Part shown: positions 51,619 to 61,554 of the stretch, piece after piece
How the letters are laid out: the number at the start of each line of letters is the position of its first letter
How positions within the stretch are numbered: position 1 is the first letter of the stretch
NCBI GenBank assembly: GCA_030615605.1
Contig: JAUWYY010000002.1
Coordinates: 1-64,000, forward strand
Length of the DNA: 64,000 nt
Origin: a bacterium
Lineage (GTDB): Bacteria; Armatimonadota; Zipacnadia; Zipacnadales; Zipacnadaceae
Direction of reading: 5' to 3'
Program-made: the position numbers and the translations under genes
The notes under the pieces: generated by a model
Databases searched by the model: none
What the model was told of the DNA's origin: nothing
The model's input: only the letters and a program-made list of their open reading frames with translations

Positions 51619-52575
51619 ATGAGTGTACGGCTCACGGTTCTGGGCAACATAAACATTGACTTTGTCGTACAGACGGATCGGCTGCCGCAGCCCGGCGAGA
51701 CGCTACGCTCCCGGGGTGATTTCAATATGGTGCCCGGGGGCAAAGCTGCCAATCAGGCAGTGGCCGCTGCCCGGCTCGGTGCCCAGGTCACGCTCATCGG
51801 CCGGGTGGGCAATGACGCTTTCGGACCGGCCCTGGTGGAGAACCTGCGCCGCGAGAATATCAATACCGACTTCGTCATCCAGGACGAAGAGGTAAACACG
51901 GGCGCTGCCTTCATAACAGTGATTCCCAGCGGCGAGAATTCCATCATCTCCGCGCTGGGTGCCAACAATCGCTGTGGCATCGAGCAGGTGGAGGCAGCCG
52001 TCTCTGAGATTGAGCGCAGCAACCTGCTATTGGTACAACTAGGTGTGCCCGCCGAGGTGGTGGATCGAGCTATCCAGATTGCTGTAGACCGCGATGTACT
52101 CGTCCAACTCGACCCCAGCCCTCTGGGCGAGCCCCTGCCCGACCTATGGCGACGAGCCTACGCCCTGGTACCCAATCAGACCGAAGCCAGCGAGATTTCA
52201 GGGATACGGATCACCGACGTGATGTCTACCATCGAAGCAGCACAGGCTATCCGCCGTGAGGGCATCACGGTGGTGGTAATCACCCTGGGACCATCCGGTT
52301 GCCTGGTGGCCAGCGAGCAGGGAATCTACCAAGTGGACGGCTTCCCGGTAAAGCCGGTAGATGCGACCGCTGCCGGTGACAGCTTTGCCGGCGCCTTGGC
52401 CACGGCGCTGGGCGAGGGCATGCCAATAACCGAAGCAGCAGTCTTTGCCAACGCTGCCGGTGCCCTGGCTACCACCATCGCCGGCGCCCAGCCCAGCTTG
52501 CCCCGACGCGACGCGGTAGATGACTTTCTCACGCAGCGTGGGGTGATAGGCGAAGTGACGGTCGAGGAATTGTAA
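51619..52575 (+). CDS. rbsK: Ribokinase (PfkB family)
   Basis: 318 residues from ATG 51619. Start LGNINIDFVVQTDRLPQPGE and FNMVPGGKAANQAVAAARLG are typical of RbsK; NTGAAFITVIPSGENSI follows, and the C-terminal anion hole and base DATAAGDSFAGALATAL carries the catalytic Asp. Phosphorylates ribose (or deoxyribose) at O5. A GTG at 51589 is possible. Followed by the uvrA promoter. Confidence 0.9.
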   Translation: MSVRLTVLGNINIDFVVQTDRLPQPGETLRSRGDFNMVPGGKAANQAVAAARLGAQVTLIGRVGNDAFGPALVENLRRENINTDFVIQDEEVNTGAAFITVIPSGENSIISALGANNRCGIEQVEAAVSEIERSNLLLVQLGVPAEVVDRAIQIAVDRDVLVQLDPSPLGEPLPDLWRRAYALVPNQTEASEISGIRITDVMSTIEAAQAIRREGITVVVITLGPSGCLVASEQGIYQVDGFPVKPVDATAAGDSFAGALATALGEGMPITEAAVFANAAGALATTIAGAQPSLPRRDAVDDFLTQRGVIGEVTVEEL

Positions 52576-52584
52576 CCAAGTCCG

Positions 52585-52613
52585 TTGACAGCCTCCTGGT
52601 AGTCTGTTAGCAT
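52585..52613 (+). promoter_or_regulatory. Promoter of uvrA
   Basis: TTGACA (52585-52590), 17 bases, TAGCAT (52608-52613). Leader about 100 bases to GTG 52721. No SOS box seen. Confidence 0.55.
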
Positions 52614-52720
52614 ATTGGGTAGTCTCTCTCAGGGTAGGATAAGCTGGCAGATGGCTGGGAGCAATCCGCTTCCACTCTTCTCCGAAACACCTTTGATCTC
52701 TACGTAGAGGCCGACTATCC

Positions 52721-55700
52721 GTGGCTGATGATACCATCCGCATTCGGGGCGCCGCTCAGCACAATCTGCGTAATGTTGACCTCGATCTGCCCAAGAACCG
52801 CCTTATTGTTTTCACTGGCATCAGCGGCTCGGGCAAGTCATCCCTGGCCTTTGATACTCTGTTTGCCGAGGGGCAACGGCTGTATGTGGAGTCGCTTTCC
52901 ACCTATGCCCGGCAGTTTCTTCAGGAGATGCCCCGTCCGCAGGTGGATAGCATCGAGGGGCTGGCCCCGGCGGTAGCCATTGACCAGGCCAAACAAAGCC
53001 ACAATCCTCGCTCGACAGTAGCCACTATCACCGAGATTTACGATCACCTGCGCGTGCTGTTCGCCGCCATCGGCACGCCGCATTGCCCTAAGTGTGGGCG
53101 CGAAGTGGGCGCTCAAACTCGGGAAAGTGTAATACAGCACATCTTCGGCCTGGCCGGCGAGGGCGCCGTGCAAATTCTGGCTCCGCTGGAGCGGGGGCGC
53201 AAGGGCCAGTTCAAAGAACTCTTCGCCGACTTGCGGCAAGCAGGCTACGCACATGCTCGCGTGGACGGCCGGTTCATCCACCTTGCTGATCCCCCGGAAC
53301 TGGACCGTTACCGCCGCCATGACATCGAGGTGGTGGTTGACCGGCTGGCGGCTGGTGCACACTCCCCCAGCCGCATAGGCGAGGCCACCGACATTGCCTT
53401 TGATCTGGGCGAGGGTAATCTCATCGCAGTGCCTGAAGACGGTGAGGATATCCTGCTTAGCCGCAATTTCTCCTGTCCCGACTGTCAGATTAGCATCCCT
53501 GAGCCGACCCACACCTCGTTTTCGTTCAACAGCCCCCGCGGTATGTGCCCAACCTGTGAGGGCCTCGGCGAGGCCCGCACCATTGACCCGGAACTGCTGG
53601 TCGCTTTTCCTGAAAACTCGCTGGAAGACGGCGCGATACCGCTGCTCAGGTCGCTGCGCAGCGTTCGGCGCCGGCACTGGTATCAGGGCGTCGCCGATCA
53701 CTACGGATTCACCCTCGACACACCCTGGGACGAGCTAACCGAAGAGCAGCGCCACGGCTTGCTTTATGGTTCTGGCGAGGAACTGATTGAGTTTTACTAT
53801 CGCCATCCCCGCCACGGCTGGGAGTGGCGCCACGCTGATGTATGGGAGGGGATAATTCCCGGGCTGATGCGCCGATACAAACGGGCTGAGTCGCGCCTGC
53901 TACGCCAGCGCTTTGAGCAGGTCATCCGCCGGCAGCCCTGCCCGGATTGCCACGGTCAGCGGCTGCGCCCCGAAAGCCTGGCGGTAACCATCGGCGCGAA
54001 GTCAATCGCCGCCATTACCGGCCTCACTGTAGATCAGGCCAGAGAGTTCTTTGCCGAGCTAACACTCAACGAAAACGACGCACTCATAGCTGAAGATGCT
54101 CTTAAGGAGATCACTGAGCGGCTGTCGTTTCTACAAGAGGTGGGTCTGCACTACCTGACGCTGGATCGCACTGCGCCGACCCTATCCAGCGGCGAAGCCC
54201 AGCGCATCCGCCTGGCCGGCCAGGTGGGCAGCGGCCTAACTGATTGCCTCTATGTCCTGGACGAGCCCAGCATCGGCCTGCACTACCGTGACCAGGGGCG
54301 CTTGCTACAAGCACTCAAACGACTGCGAGATCTGGATAACACGGTAATCGTCGCCGAGCACGACGAACAGACCATCACCAACGCTGACTATGTTGTGGAC
54401 TTCGGCCCCGGGGCAGGTGCCGAGGGCGGCCAGATTGTCAGCGCCGGCACCGTAACAGAAATAAAGAACGACCGCAATTCGCTGACCGGCGACTATCTGG
54501 CCGGACGGCGCAGCATCTCGATTCCCAGTCAGCGCCGTGACGGCAACGGCACCAGCCTGACGCTCTACGGAGCCCAGCACAATAACCTGAAGGATATAGA
54601 TGTGAAATTCCCGTTGGGCCGGTTTGTTTGCATCACCGGCGTGTCAGGCTCAGGCAAGAGTTCACTAATTGCCGACACCCTCCATCCGATTCTGGCCGCC
54701 GAGTTGCACAGCGCTGAGACTGAGCCGGGGGAGTTTGATCATCTCGAAGGCATCGAGAATGTGCGCAAGGTGGTGATGATTGACCAGTCGCCGATCGGCC
54801 GCACCCCGCGAAGCTGTCCCGCCACCTACACCAATGTCTTCGACGACATCCGCCGCCTGTACGCGCAACTGCCCGCCTCGCGGGAACGCGGATATAAGCC
54901 CGGCCGATTCAGCTTCAACGTCAAGGAGGGCCGCTGCCCGCACTGCAACGGCTACGGCGCCGTCAAGCTACAATCGGATTTCCTGGCTGACGTGTGGGTG
55001 CAATGCGAAGAATGTCGGGGGCAGCGGTTTGATCGGGAAACTCTGACTATCCAGTACAAGGGCGCCGGCATCGCTGAGGTGCTGGATATGGAGGTCAGCC
55101 GGGCGCTGGAGCACTTCGCTAATGTTCCCAGAATCAAGCGGGTGCTGCAGGTGCTATCCGACGTGGGACTAGGCTATATCAAGCTGGGCCAGCCAGCAAC
55201 TACTCTCTCCGGCGGCGAGGCCCAGCGAGTAAAGCTGGCCCGCGAGCTGGCCCGGCCTCAGCAGGGCGACTGCTTGTATCTGCTTGATGAGCCGACCACC
55301 GGTCTGCACTTTGAGGATGTCCGCCATCTGCTGGCCCTGCTGGGCCGAATGGTAGACGGCGGCAATACTGTGATCATCATCGAGCACCATCCTGATATTA
55401 TCAAGATGGCCGATTATGTGATTGACTTAGGGCCGGAGGGCGGCGAGGAAGGTGGCGAAGTGGTAGCGGCAGGCACCCCGGAGCAGGTCGCCGAATGCCG
55501 CCGCTCGCACACCGGTCAATTGCTTAACCAGATACTCAACGATGCCGACAGTAACCAACCGACCCCACGAGTTGGCACTCAGCGGCGCAGCAGCCAGCCC
55601 AAATGTGAGGCCATCCAGGTATGGGGCGCCTGCGAGCATAATCTTAAGAATATCAGCGCTAAGGTCCCCCGTCGGCAGATGGTCGTCTTCTCGGGTGTAT

Positions 55701-58700
55701 CAGGTTCGGGCAAGACCTCCCTGGCCGTAGACACCATCTACGCCGAAGGTCAGCGGCGCTTTGTCGAATCGCTATCATCTTATGCCCGCCAATTCGTCAG
55801 CGAGATGCCCAAGCCCAAGGTGGATCGGGTCCGCGGGCTGTCGCCGGCTGTGGTCATTGACCCGCGCAATACCGTCCAGACGCCGCGCTCGACTGTGGGC
55901 ACGATGACGGAGATATACGACTATCTGCGGGTGCTGTACGCCCGGCTGGGTGTCCCCCACTGCCCGGAGTGCGGCCGCAACCTGGGTGCCGCCTCTGTTG
56001 ATGATATTGTTGACCGCCTGCTGAGCAAGCTGCACCGCCGCGAGATTGTGATCCTGGCGCCTCTGCAGCCCAAGGCCACTGAAGAATATCAGGAACTGCT
56101 TGACCGCCTTCATCGGCAGGGCTGGGTGCGCATTCGCCTGGACGGGGGAATCAAGCGCCTGCCGCTTGCCTCCGCGCCCGACCGGCGCAGCCACCACACA
56201 CTTGAGCTGGTGGTAGACCGCCTGCGCGTGGCAAAAAAGCACAGGTCGCGCCTCGCTGAAGCGGTGGAGACCGCTCTTGCAGTCGGAGAAGGGCGAGTAA
56301 TAGCCGCACCTGCCGCTGAGATGGCTACGCCAGACGAAGAGCTGGCTTTTTCCAGCGAGCTGTCCTGCCCTAACTGCGGCACCGCCTACCAGGAATTGGA
56401 GCCGCGCAGCTATTCGTTCAACCATGCCCAGGGCTGGTGCCCGGTTTGCGAAGGGCTCGGCACTCAACCAGGTGTAGAACCGGCGGCGCTGGTGCCGGAC
56501 GAAAGCAAGTCAATCCGCGAGGGCGCCGTCAGTCTGTGGGGGCCATTGGCAGAGGACAGCCTGCTGCATAAGCTGCTGGCGGCGGTCGCGGAAGCCGCCG
56601 GCTTCAGTCTCGACCAGCCCTTTGCCGAGTTGACGCCCGCCCAGCGTAACCTAGTCTTCTCCGGCAGCGATGAGCGATTCACCGCTGAGGGGATGACTGT
56701 GCGATTCAAGGGGCTAGTGGCAGGCATCCGGTCGGCAGTGCAGTTGGGCGAGCAGATGCGGCGCAGATTTGCCCGCGCCTGGACCGATGTGCCCTGCCCG
56801 GCCTGTGGCGGAGGGCGGCTGCGTCCCGAGCCCACCGCTACTCGCTTTCGCGCTCACACACTGCCTGAGCTGTGCGGCTACTCACTGAAAGAGACACTCG
56901 ACTTCTTCGAGCAACTCGACCTATCATCCACTGAAGAGCAGCGCGCCGGAGAGATCCCCGAGGGGGTGCTCAGTCGGCTGCGTCTGCTGGTTGAGATCGG
57001 CCTCGATTATCTCACATTGGATCGGCCCGCGGCATCACTGTCCGGCGGGGAGGCCCAGCGTATCAAGCTGGCCAGCCAGCTCCGATCCGGACTCACTGGC
57101 GTACTTTATGTGCTCGACGAGCCGACCGTCGGCGTTCATCCCCGCGACAATGAGCGGATGCTGGCGGCGCTGGAGTCGCTGCGGGATCTGGGCAACAGCC
57201 TCATCATCGTCGAGCACGACCCCCAGACCATCAGGCGGGCCGACTATGTTATGGACTTCGGCCCGGGCGCCGGCCGCGAGGGTGGCGAGATAATCGCTAC
57301 TGGCACCCAACGAGATATCAGACGGCGCAACTCGCCGACCGGCCACTACCTGGTCGGCAAGCTGGCTGTCCCTGTTCCTCAACCGCGGCGGTGGCCCAAT
57401 GATGGCAATAGTAATGAACTGAAGATTCTGGGGGCAGCCCATCATAACCTGAAAAACATTGATGTGACTGTCCCGTTGAGCTGCCTGGTTTGCATCACCG
57501 GCCCGTCTGGCTCCGGCAAAAGCTCGCTCATCGAGGAGATTCTTTATCCGGAGCTGGCCTGGCGACTGCAGGGCAAAGCGACTACGCCAGGACGGCATCG
57601 GGACATCATCGGCACAGAAGCCGTGGACAGGGTGATAAACATTGACCAGTCGCCCATCGGCCAGTCGCCGCGCTCCAACGCCGCCACCTATACCGGCATC
57701 TTCGATCTGATCCGCGAGTTTTATGCCAGCCTGCCGGATGCACGCATGCGCGGCTGTACCTCCGGCTGGTTTAGCTTCAACAATGCGGGAGGGCGTTGCG
57801 AACACTGCTACGGAATGGGAACAATCCACGTGGAGATGCACTTTCTGCCCGATGTCTGGGTGACCTGCGAGGAGTGTCAGGGGCGGCGGTACAAACCGGA
57901 CATACTGGAGGTCGAATACAAGCACCGCAATATCTCCGATATTCTGGAAACAAGTGCCGCTGAAGCATTGGAGCTGTTCACTGATTTTCCCAGGCTGCAA
58001 CGGATGCTTAGCGTGATGTGTCAGGTCGGGCTGGGCTACCTTCCGCTGGGGCAAGCTGCGCCGACTCTGTCAGGAGGCGAGGCTCAGCGGGTCAAGCTGG
58101 TCCGCGAGCTGGCCCGGCCCCGCCGCGGTCATACTGTCTATCTGCTGGATGAGCCGACCACCGGCTTGCATCCCGCCGATATAATCAAGCTGCTGCGGGT
58201 GCTAAATCGGTTGGTCGAACAGGGCAATACAATGGTGATCATTGAGCACAACCTTGACGTCATTAAGACTGCTGACTACGTCATTGATCTGGGCCCCGGA
58301 GGGGGCGACCGCGGTGGCCAGGTGTGCGCTGCCGGCACTCCCGAGCAGGTCGCCCAAAGCGATTCACCTACTGCTATTTACCTGCAGAAGGAGCTGGCAG
58401 CAAGCCCCACGGTCAGTCGTGACGAGCTTACCGCACCGCTGTTGGAGACCAGACCCGCCGGCAAGGCAGTGGCAATGCGCTCGGAGGTTAAGACGCCCTG
58501 GCAGCGCGATGCGGCGAAGTGGCACCTGGAGCAACGCACGACCGCCGACGGCCAGCAGCGCGCCTGGGATGTCGAAGCGCTGACTGTGCTCAAGGAAGCT
58601 ATTAACCAGCTATCCGACCCGCCTGAAAGCGATTGGGAGCATCCGCAGTATATCAAGTACCAGCTCGATGGCACCAGCGACTGGTTCCTGCGGGCGCGCA

Positions 58701-58987
58701 CCGACAAGAAATGGTACCTGGACCTGCAACTGCGCACGGAAAAGGGACTTTTCGACGAGGTGCAGCTTGCCCAGCGCCTGGCTCTGCCCACCTGGAACGA
58801 GATCGAAGACCTGCCCAAGTACGGCGAGGGGGCACGGGTACGCGTGCATACGCGGGCCGCTGACTACGATAGGATCAGCCTGCAGATCTTCTCAATAGAC
58901 GACCTGCGTCAGCCACAGTTTGCCAGACTTCTGCAGACCTGCTACGAGGGCTACCGGCGCATGGTCGGAAGAGAGGAGGAGGACTGA
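52721..58987 (+). CDS. uvrA: Double-length UvrA excinuclease subunit with C-terminal extension
   Basis: 2088 residues, about twice normal UvrA (about 940), formed by two UvrA units in tandem. Four P-loops: GISGSGKS (33-40), GVSGSGKS (about 640), GVSGSGKT (about 991) and GPSGSGKS (about 1594). Four ABC signatures: LSSGEAQRIRLAG, LSGGEAQRVKLARELARP, LSGGEAQRIKLASQL and LSGGEAQRVKLVRELARP. Zinc modules include CPKCGREVG, CPTCEGLGE, CPHCNGYGAV with CEECRGQRF, and CEHCYGMGTI with CEECQGRRY. From about residue 1890 comes a 190-residue extension without recognised domain, ending IDDLRQPQFARLLQTCYEGY. Fused UvrA is known in Chlamydiae and some other diderms. GTG start; stop overlaps next ATG (TGATG). 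Confidence 0.95.
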   Translation: MADDTIRIRGAAQHNLRNVDLDLPKNRLIVFTGISGSGKSSLAFDTLFAEGQRLYVESLSTYARQFLQEMPRPQVDSIEGLAPAVAIDQAKQSHNPRSTVATITEIYDHLRVLFAAIGTPHCPKCGREVGAQTRESVIQHIFGLAGEGAVQILAPLERGRKGQFKELFADLRQAGYAHARVDGRFIHLADPPELDRYRRHDIEVVVDRLAAGAHSPSRIGEATDIAFDLGEGNLIAVPEDGEDILLSRNFSCPDCQISIPEPTHTSFSFNSPRGMCPTCEGLGEARTIDPELLVAFPENSLEDGAIPLLRSLRSVRRRHWYQGVADHYGFTLDTPWDELTEEQRHGLLYGSGEELIEFYYRHPRHGWEWRHADVWEGIIPGLMRRYKRAESRLLRQRFEQVIRRQPCPDCHGQRLRPESLAVTIGAKSIAAITGLTVDQAREFFAELTLNENDALIAEDALKEITERLSFLQEVGLHYLTLDRTAPTLSSGEAQRIRLAGQVGSGLTDCLYVLDEPSIGLHYRDQGRLLQALKRLRDLDNTVIVAEHDEQTITNADYVVDFGPGAGAEGGQIVSAGTVTEIKNDRNSLTGDYLAGRRSISIPSQRRDGNGTSLTLYGAQHNNLKDIDVKFPLGRFVCITGVSGSGKSSLIADTLHPILAAELHSAETEPGEFDHLEGIENVRKVVMIDQSPIGRTPRSCPATYTNVFDDIRRLYAQLPASRERGYKPGRFSFNVKEGRCPHCNGYGAVKLQSDFLADVWVQCEECRGQRFDRETLTIQYKGAGIAEVLDMEVSRALEHFANVPRIKRVLQVLSDVGLGYIKLGQPATTLSGGEAQRVKLARELARPQQGDCLYLLDEPTTGLHFEDVRHLLALLGRMVDGGNTVIIIEHHPDIIKMADYVIDLGPEGGEEGGEVVAAGTPEQVAECRRSHTGQLLNQILNDADSNQPTPRVGTQRRSSQPKCEAIQVWGACEHNLKNISAKVPRRQMVVFSGVSGSGKTSLAVDTIYAEGQRRFVESLSSYARQFVSEMPKPKVDRVRGLSPAVVIDPRNTVQTPRSTVGTMTEIYDYLRVLYARLGVPHCPECGRNLGAASVDDIVDRLLSKLHRREIVILAPLQPKATEEYQELLDRLHRQGWVRIRLDGGIKRLPLASAPDRRSHHTLELVVDRLRVAKKHRSRLAEAVETALAVGEGRVIAAPAAEMATPDEELAFSSELSCPNCGTAYQELEPRSYSFNHAQGWCPVCEGLGTQPGVEPAALVPDESKSIREGAVSLWGPLAEDSLLHKLLAAVAEAAGFSLDQPFAELTPAQRNLVFSGSDERFTAEGMTVRFKGLVAGIRSAVQLGEQMRRRFARAWTDVPCPACGGGRLRPEPTATRFRAHTLPELCGYSLKETLDFFEQLDLSSTEEQRAGEIPEGVLSRLRLLVEIGLDYLTLDRPAASLSGGEAQRIKLASQLRSGLTGVLYVLDEPTVGVHPRDNERMLAALESLRDLGNSLIIVEHDPQTIRRADYVMDFGPGAGREGGEIIATGTQRDIRRRNSPTGHYLVGKLAVPVPQPRRWPNDGNSNELKILGAAHHNLKNIDVTVPLSCLVCITGPSGSGKSSLIEEILYPELAWRLQGKATTPGRHRDIIGTEAVDRVINIDQSPIGQSPRSNAATYTGIFDLIREFYASLPDARMRGCTSGWFSFNNAGGRCEHCYGMGTIHVEMHFLPDVWVTCEECQGRRYKPDILEVEYKHRNISDILETSAAEALELFTDFPRLQRMLSVMCQVGLGYLPLGQAAPTLSGGEAQRVKLVRELARPRRGHTVYLLDEPTTGLHPADIIKLLRVLNRLVEQGNTMVIIEHNLDVIKTADYVIDLGPGGGDRGGQVCAAGTPEQVAQSDSPTAIYLQKELAASPTVSRDELTAPLLETRPAGKAVAMRSEVKTPWQRDAAKWHLEQRTTADGQQRAWDVEALTVLKEAINQLSDPPESDWEHPQYIKYQLDGTSDWFLRARTDKKWYLDLQLRTEKGLFDEVQLAQRLALPTWNEIEDLPKYGEGARVRVHTRAADYDRISLQIFSIDDLRQPQFARLLQTCYEGYRRMVGREEED

Positions 58988-59619
58988 TGCAGTTTCTCTC
59001 CCGGCTGCTTTTCCAGATTACTGCCGACTGCCCACGAGTCTCGGAACCTGTGAATACTGCAGCGGAAGATTGGCCGGATGGGCTACTGCCGCCACTGGGT
59101 GAACTGGACGGCGAAGAACCGTTTGCGCGCGTGTACGTAAGTTGGAATGAGAGCGGCCTCTACATAGCCAGTAACATTCCCCGTGGCGGTCGGCTGGTCG
59201 GCAATCGCCAGCGGCCCGACTCCGGCGATTGTCTGCAACTGTGGATTGACACTAACCCTGAAGAAGGTCGGCGCCGGGCCGACAGGCACTGCTACCACTT
59301 CATTATCCTCCCCCAGGTGCCGGGCGGCGACAAGCCCGTGGCCTGGCAGCAGCATATCCGCCGTGCTCGCGGCCGCCCGCCGCTGTGCGACGCAGAACAG
59401 ATACGGGCCACCGTCAACCACAAAGAGGAATCCTATCAGATGCTGGTGAGCCTGCTCGTCCCTGAGTGTCTGGATTTCGCGCCCCAAGCAGGGACAGAGG
59501 TGGGCTTCAACTACCTGATCAATGACACCAGCCTCGGTCGGCAGTTGTGGAGTTGTCCTCACCACGCAGATTACGCAAAAGACCCCAGTTGCTGGGGCCG
59601 GTTGCGCCTGGTCGAGTAA
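58987..59619 (+). CDS. CBM9-like/DOMON-type domain protein
   Basis: 210 residues, no signal peptide. The sequence RVYVSWNESGLYIASNI, then RPDSGDCLQLWIDTNPEE and HCYHFIILPQ, resembles the carbohydrate-binding family-9-like beta-sandwich. It ends WGRLRLVE, also usual for that fold. Its ATG overlaps the uvrA stop, so it is co-translated with UvrA. This is odd for a sugar-binding domain without secretion, and suggests that it binds some other ligand or serves UvrA. Confidence in fold moderate, function unknown. Confidence 0.6.
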   Translation: MQFLSRLLFQITADCPRVSEPVNTAAEDWPDGLLPPLGELDGEEPFARVYVSWNESGLYIASNIPRGGRLVGNRQRPDSGDCLQLWIDTNPEEGRRRADRHCYHFIILPQVPGGDKPVAWQQHIRRARGRPPLCDAEQIRATVNHKEESYQMLVSLLVPECLDFAPQAGTEVGFNYLINDTSLGRQLWSCPHHADYAKDPSCWGRLRLVE

Positions 59620-59637
59620 AATTGATTAACGGGCTTT

Positions 59638-59729
59638 GCGGAAAACCCGCTTTTTGAAAAAAGCCGGTTTTCCGCACCTTTCCGGCAAAAACTTTACAAG
59701 TGGAACAGTACGATAGATAGCGTACTGTT
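59638..59729. repeat. Dispersed structured intergenic repeat, copy 2
   Basis: First 57 bases identical to 35605-35661, including the GCGGAAAACC/GGTTTTCCGC hairpin. The second hairpin is a perfect 9-bp stem AACAGTACG (59704-59712) with CGTACTGTT (59721-59729) around ATAGATAG. Like copy 1 it lies just after the stop of a minus-strand gene. Confidence 0.8.
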
Positions 59730-59766
59730 ATCCCTCACAGGGATCGAATAAGAGCTGCTAGCCATC

Positions 59767-61509
59767 CTACGCCAGGAAATGCTCCAGCAGAGCAATCTCC
59801 GCCTCATTAGTCCAGCTATTGCCTGGGCCCAGCTTTTCCGCTACGTCAGGCAATCGTTCATCCAGTTCATCCAGCCGCGTCAGCGGCAGGCCCTCAATCT
59901 GGGGGTAGATGACTATCTTCCCCGGCACCTCGCCGTCCTGGACCGCGTCCATGCCTTCGCGCGCCGCCTCGATGCCACCAATCGCGGCCACCGACCGGTT
60001 CGGGGAAAGCTGGCCGCTCTCGGTCATATGCAGAGTGGCCTCCAGATCGTGAATGCGCGAGCCGCTGGTACCCGTATAGCGGACGCCGTCCAAAGCCACG
60101 GAACTGAGATCTATCTGCCCCATCGTGCCCCGTGGCATACCGGCAAAGAAATTCACCACGCCGCCGTCAGCTACGTACTGGGCCGCCTGCACCGCCAGCG
60201 GGGCGACCGGCACCATCACTACAACATCGTCGAAGCCGTCGGGGGCAATCTCGCGCAGACGTCGGTCGAAGGTTTCCTGGCCCAGTTCCTCGGGATTCAA
60301 ACAGATCAACTGCTTCCCCAACTCGTCAGCAACCGGCACAAACTGCTCGGCAACTACTGCCAGGCGGCCCGCCGCGATGTCAGTGGCCACCACCACCTGA
60401 GGCCCGTCGGGGCTTTCCAGGGCAAGCTGGACGTGCATCTGGCCCATCGGCCCGGCGCCGCCGACGATGAGGACCTTACCACCGGCTGCCAGGCGCGGGT
60501 TACGGCTGGCGTTGTAAGCCTGGGAGATATCGGGGCCGCGGCAGCCCAGGTAGCGGATGTAGTCATAATGAATTCGGCCCAGGTCAATCTCGACTGGTCG
60601 GGGAAGAGGTTGATCGGTTACCAGCACCAGCGCCCCTTCCCGACCCAGGGCGGCGGCGGTGGCTTCAACCAGCTCAGGCGCCGGCTGACCGAGCAGAATC
60701 ATGTCATCGAAGCCGTCGGGCGCCACTTCCTTTTTCAACTCATCTATTGACTTGGCTGCGGCGCTGGGCACTTCCTGAAGCTGTGCTCCCCACTTTTGGG
60801 CTCCCGTCTTCAGCTCTTCACGAAACTGCGCAGATACCCCGGTGTAGAGTATCTTATCGGGGCCCTGCTGCTCCTGAGCCAAAGCTCCCAGAGAATAGGC
60901 TTCTGATTGTTCGCTGCCGATAAACCAAGCTACTCCATCGGGAGCAAGCCGCCGGCGGAAGTCAGTATGATAAGCATGAATGACACAGGCCCACGGCTCC
61001 GACAGCGCTGTCTCAGCATAGCCGGTCTCAGGTTGGACCGGAATGAGATACAGTCCCTCGTCGCCGGCCAGTATCTCCTTGCCCAGCAGCACGTACTGCT
61101 CAAAGGCACCGGGCAACATATAGCCAAATGCTAAATTAACACCCTGATAGAAGATATCCGCCTGCACCACAAAGCGGTCACCGATGCTGAACTTGTCAGC
61201 GATGTCGCTGCCGACTTTGACGATGGTCAGAGCCGCCTCGTGGCCGGGGATTATGGGATCCGCGGCCAGGTCGCGACCATACAGGCGGGGGTGCTCACCG
61301 CCCAGGCGCAGTATCTTCACATCACTGAAGCACAGGCTGGCGGCATCCACCCGCGCCAGCAGCTCTCGGGAGCCGGGCTGAGGAACTTCTACTTCCACTG
61401 GCTGCTCATCACGGCCAAAATTTTCCAGACCTGCCCCGAATACCTGCCAGGCCTGCATAGTGACGGGAATCTCCTGCTGGCCAGATCGGTACTGTTTCAT
61501 AAGACTCAT
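59767..61509 (-). CDS. Zinc-type alcohol dehydrogenase-like protein with two nucleotide-binding-like segments
   Basis: 580 residues from ATG 61509 (GGGGAG upstream). N-terminal GroES-like domain: LARVDAASLCFSDVKILRLG, with Cys-x2-Ser-Asp at the catalytic zinc position, and IIPGHEAALTIVKVG. Two segments of similar layout follow: APDGFDDMILLGQPAPELVE with PVEIDLGRIHYDYIRYLGCR, and APDGFDDVVVMVPVAPLAVQ with GQIDLSSVALDGVRYTGTSG. KVLIVGGAGPMGQMHVQLA is the clear NAD(P)-binding turn. Normal family members have about 350-400 residues. It may belong with the sorbose-1-phosphate-reductase-like group; substrate unknown. Confidence 0.75.
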   Translation of the reverse strand: MSLMKQYRSGQQEIPVTMQAWQVFGAGLENFGRDEQPVEVEVPQPGSRELLARVDAASLCFSDVKILRLGGEHPRLYGRDLAADPIIPGHEAALTIVKVGSDIADKFSIGDRFVVQADIFYQGVNLAFGYMLPGAFEQYVLLGKEILAGDEGLYLIPVQPETGYAETALSEPWACVIHAYHTDFRRRLAPDGVAWFIGSEQSEAYSLGALAQEQQGPDKILYTGVSAQFREELKTGAQKWGAQLQEVPSAAAKSIDELKKEVAPDGFDDMILLGQPAPELVEATAAALGREGALVLVTDQPLPRPVEIDLGRIHYDYIRYLGCRGPDISQAYNASRNPRLAAGGKVLIVGGAGPMGQMHVQLALESPDGPQVVVATDIAAGRLAVVAEQFVPVADELGKQLICLNPEELGQETFDRRLREIAPDGFDDVVVMVPVAPLAVQAAQYVADGGVVNFFAGMPRGTMGQIDLSSVALDGVRYTGTSGSRIHDLEATLHMTESGQLSPNRSVAAIGGIEAAREGMDAVQDGEVPGKIVIYPQIEGLPLTRLDELDERLPDVAEKLGPGNSWTNEAEIALLEHFLA

Positions 61510-61554
61510 ATTGCGTTCTCCCCAAGCAAGTGGCAACAGCACACCTTAGCCCGG

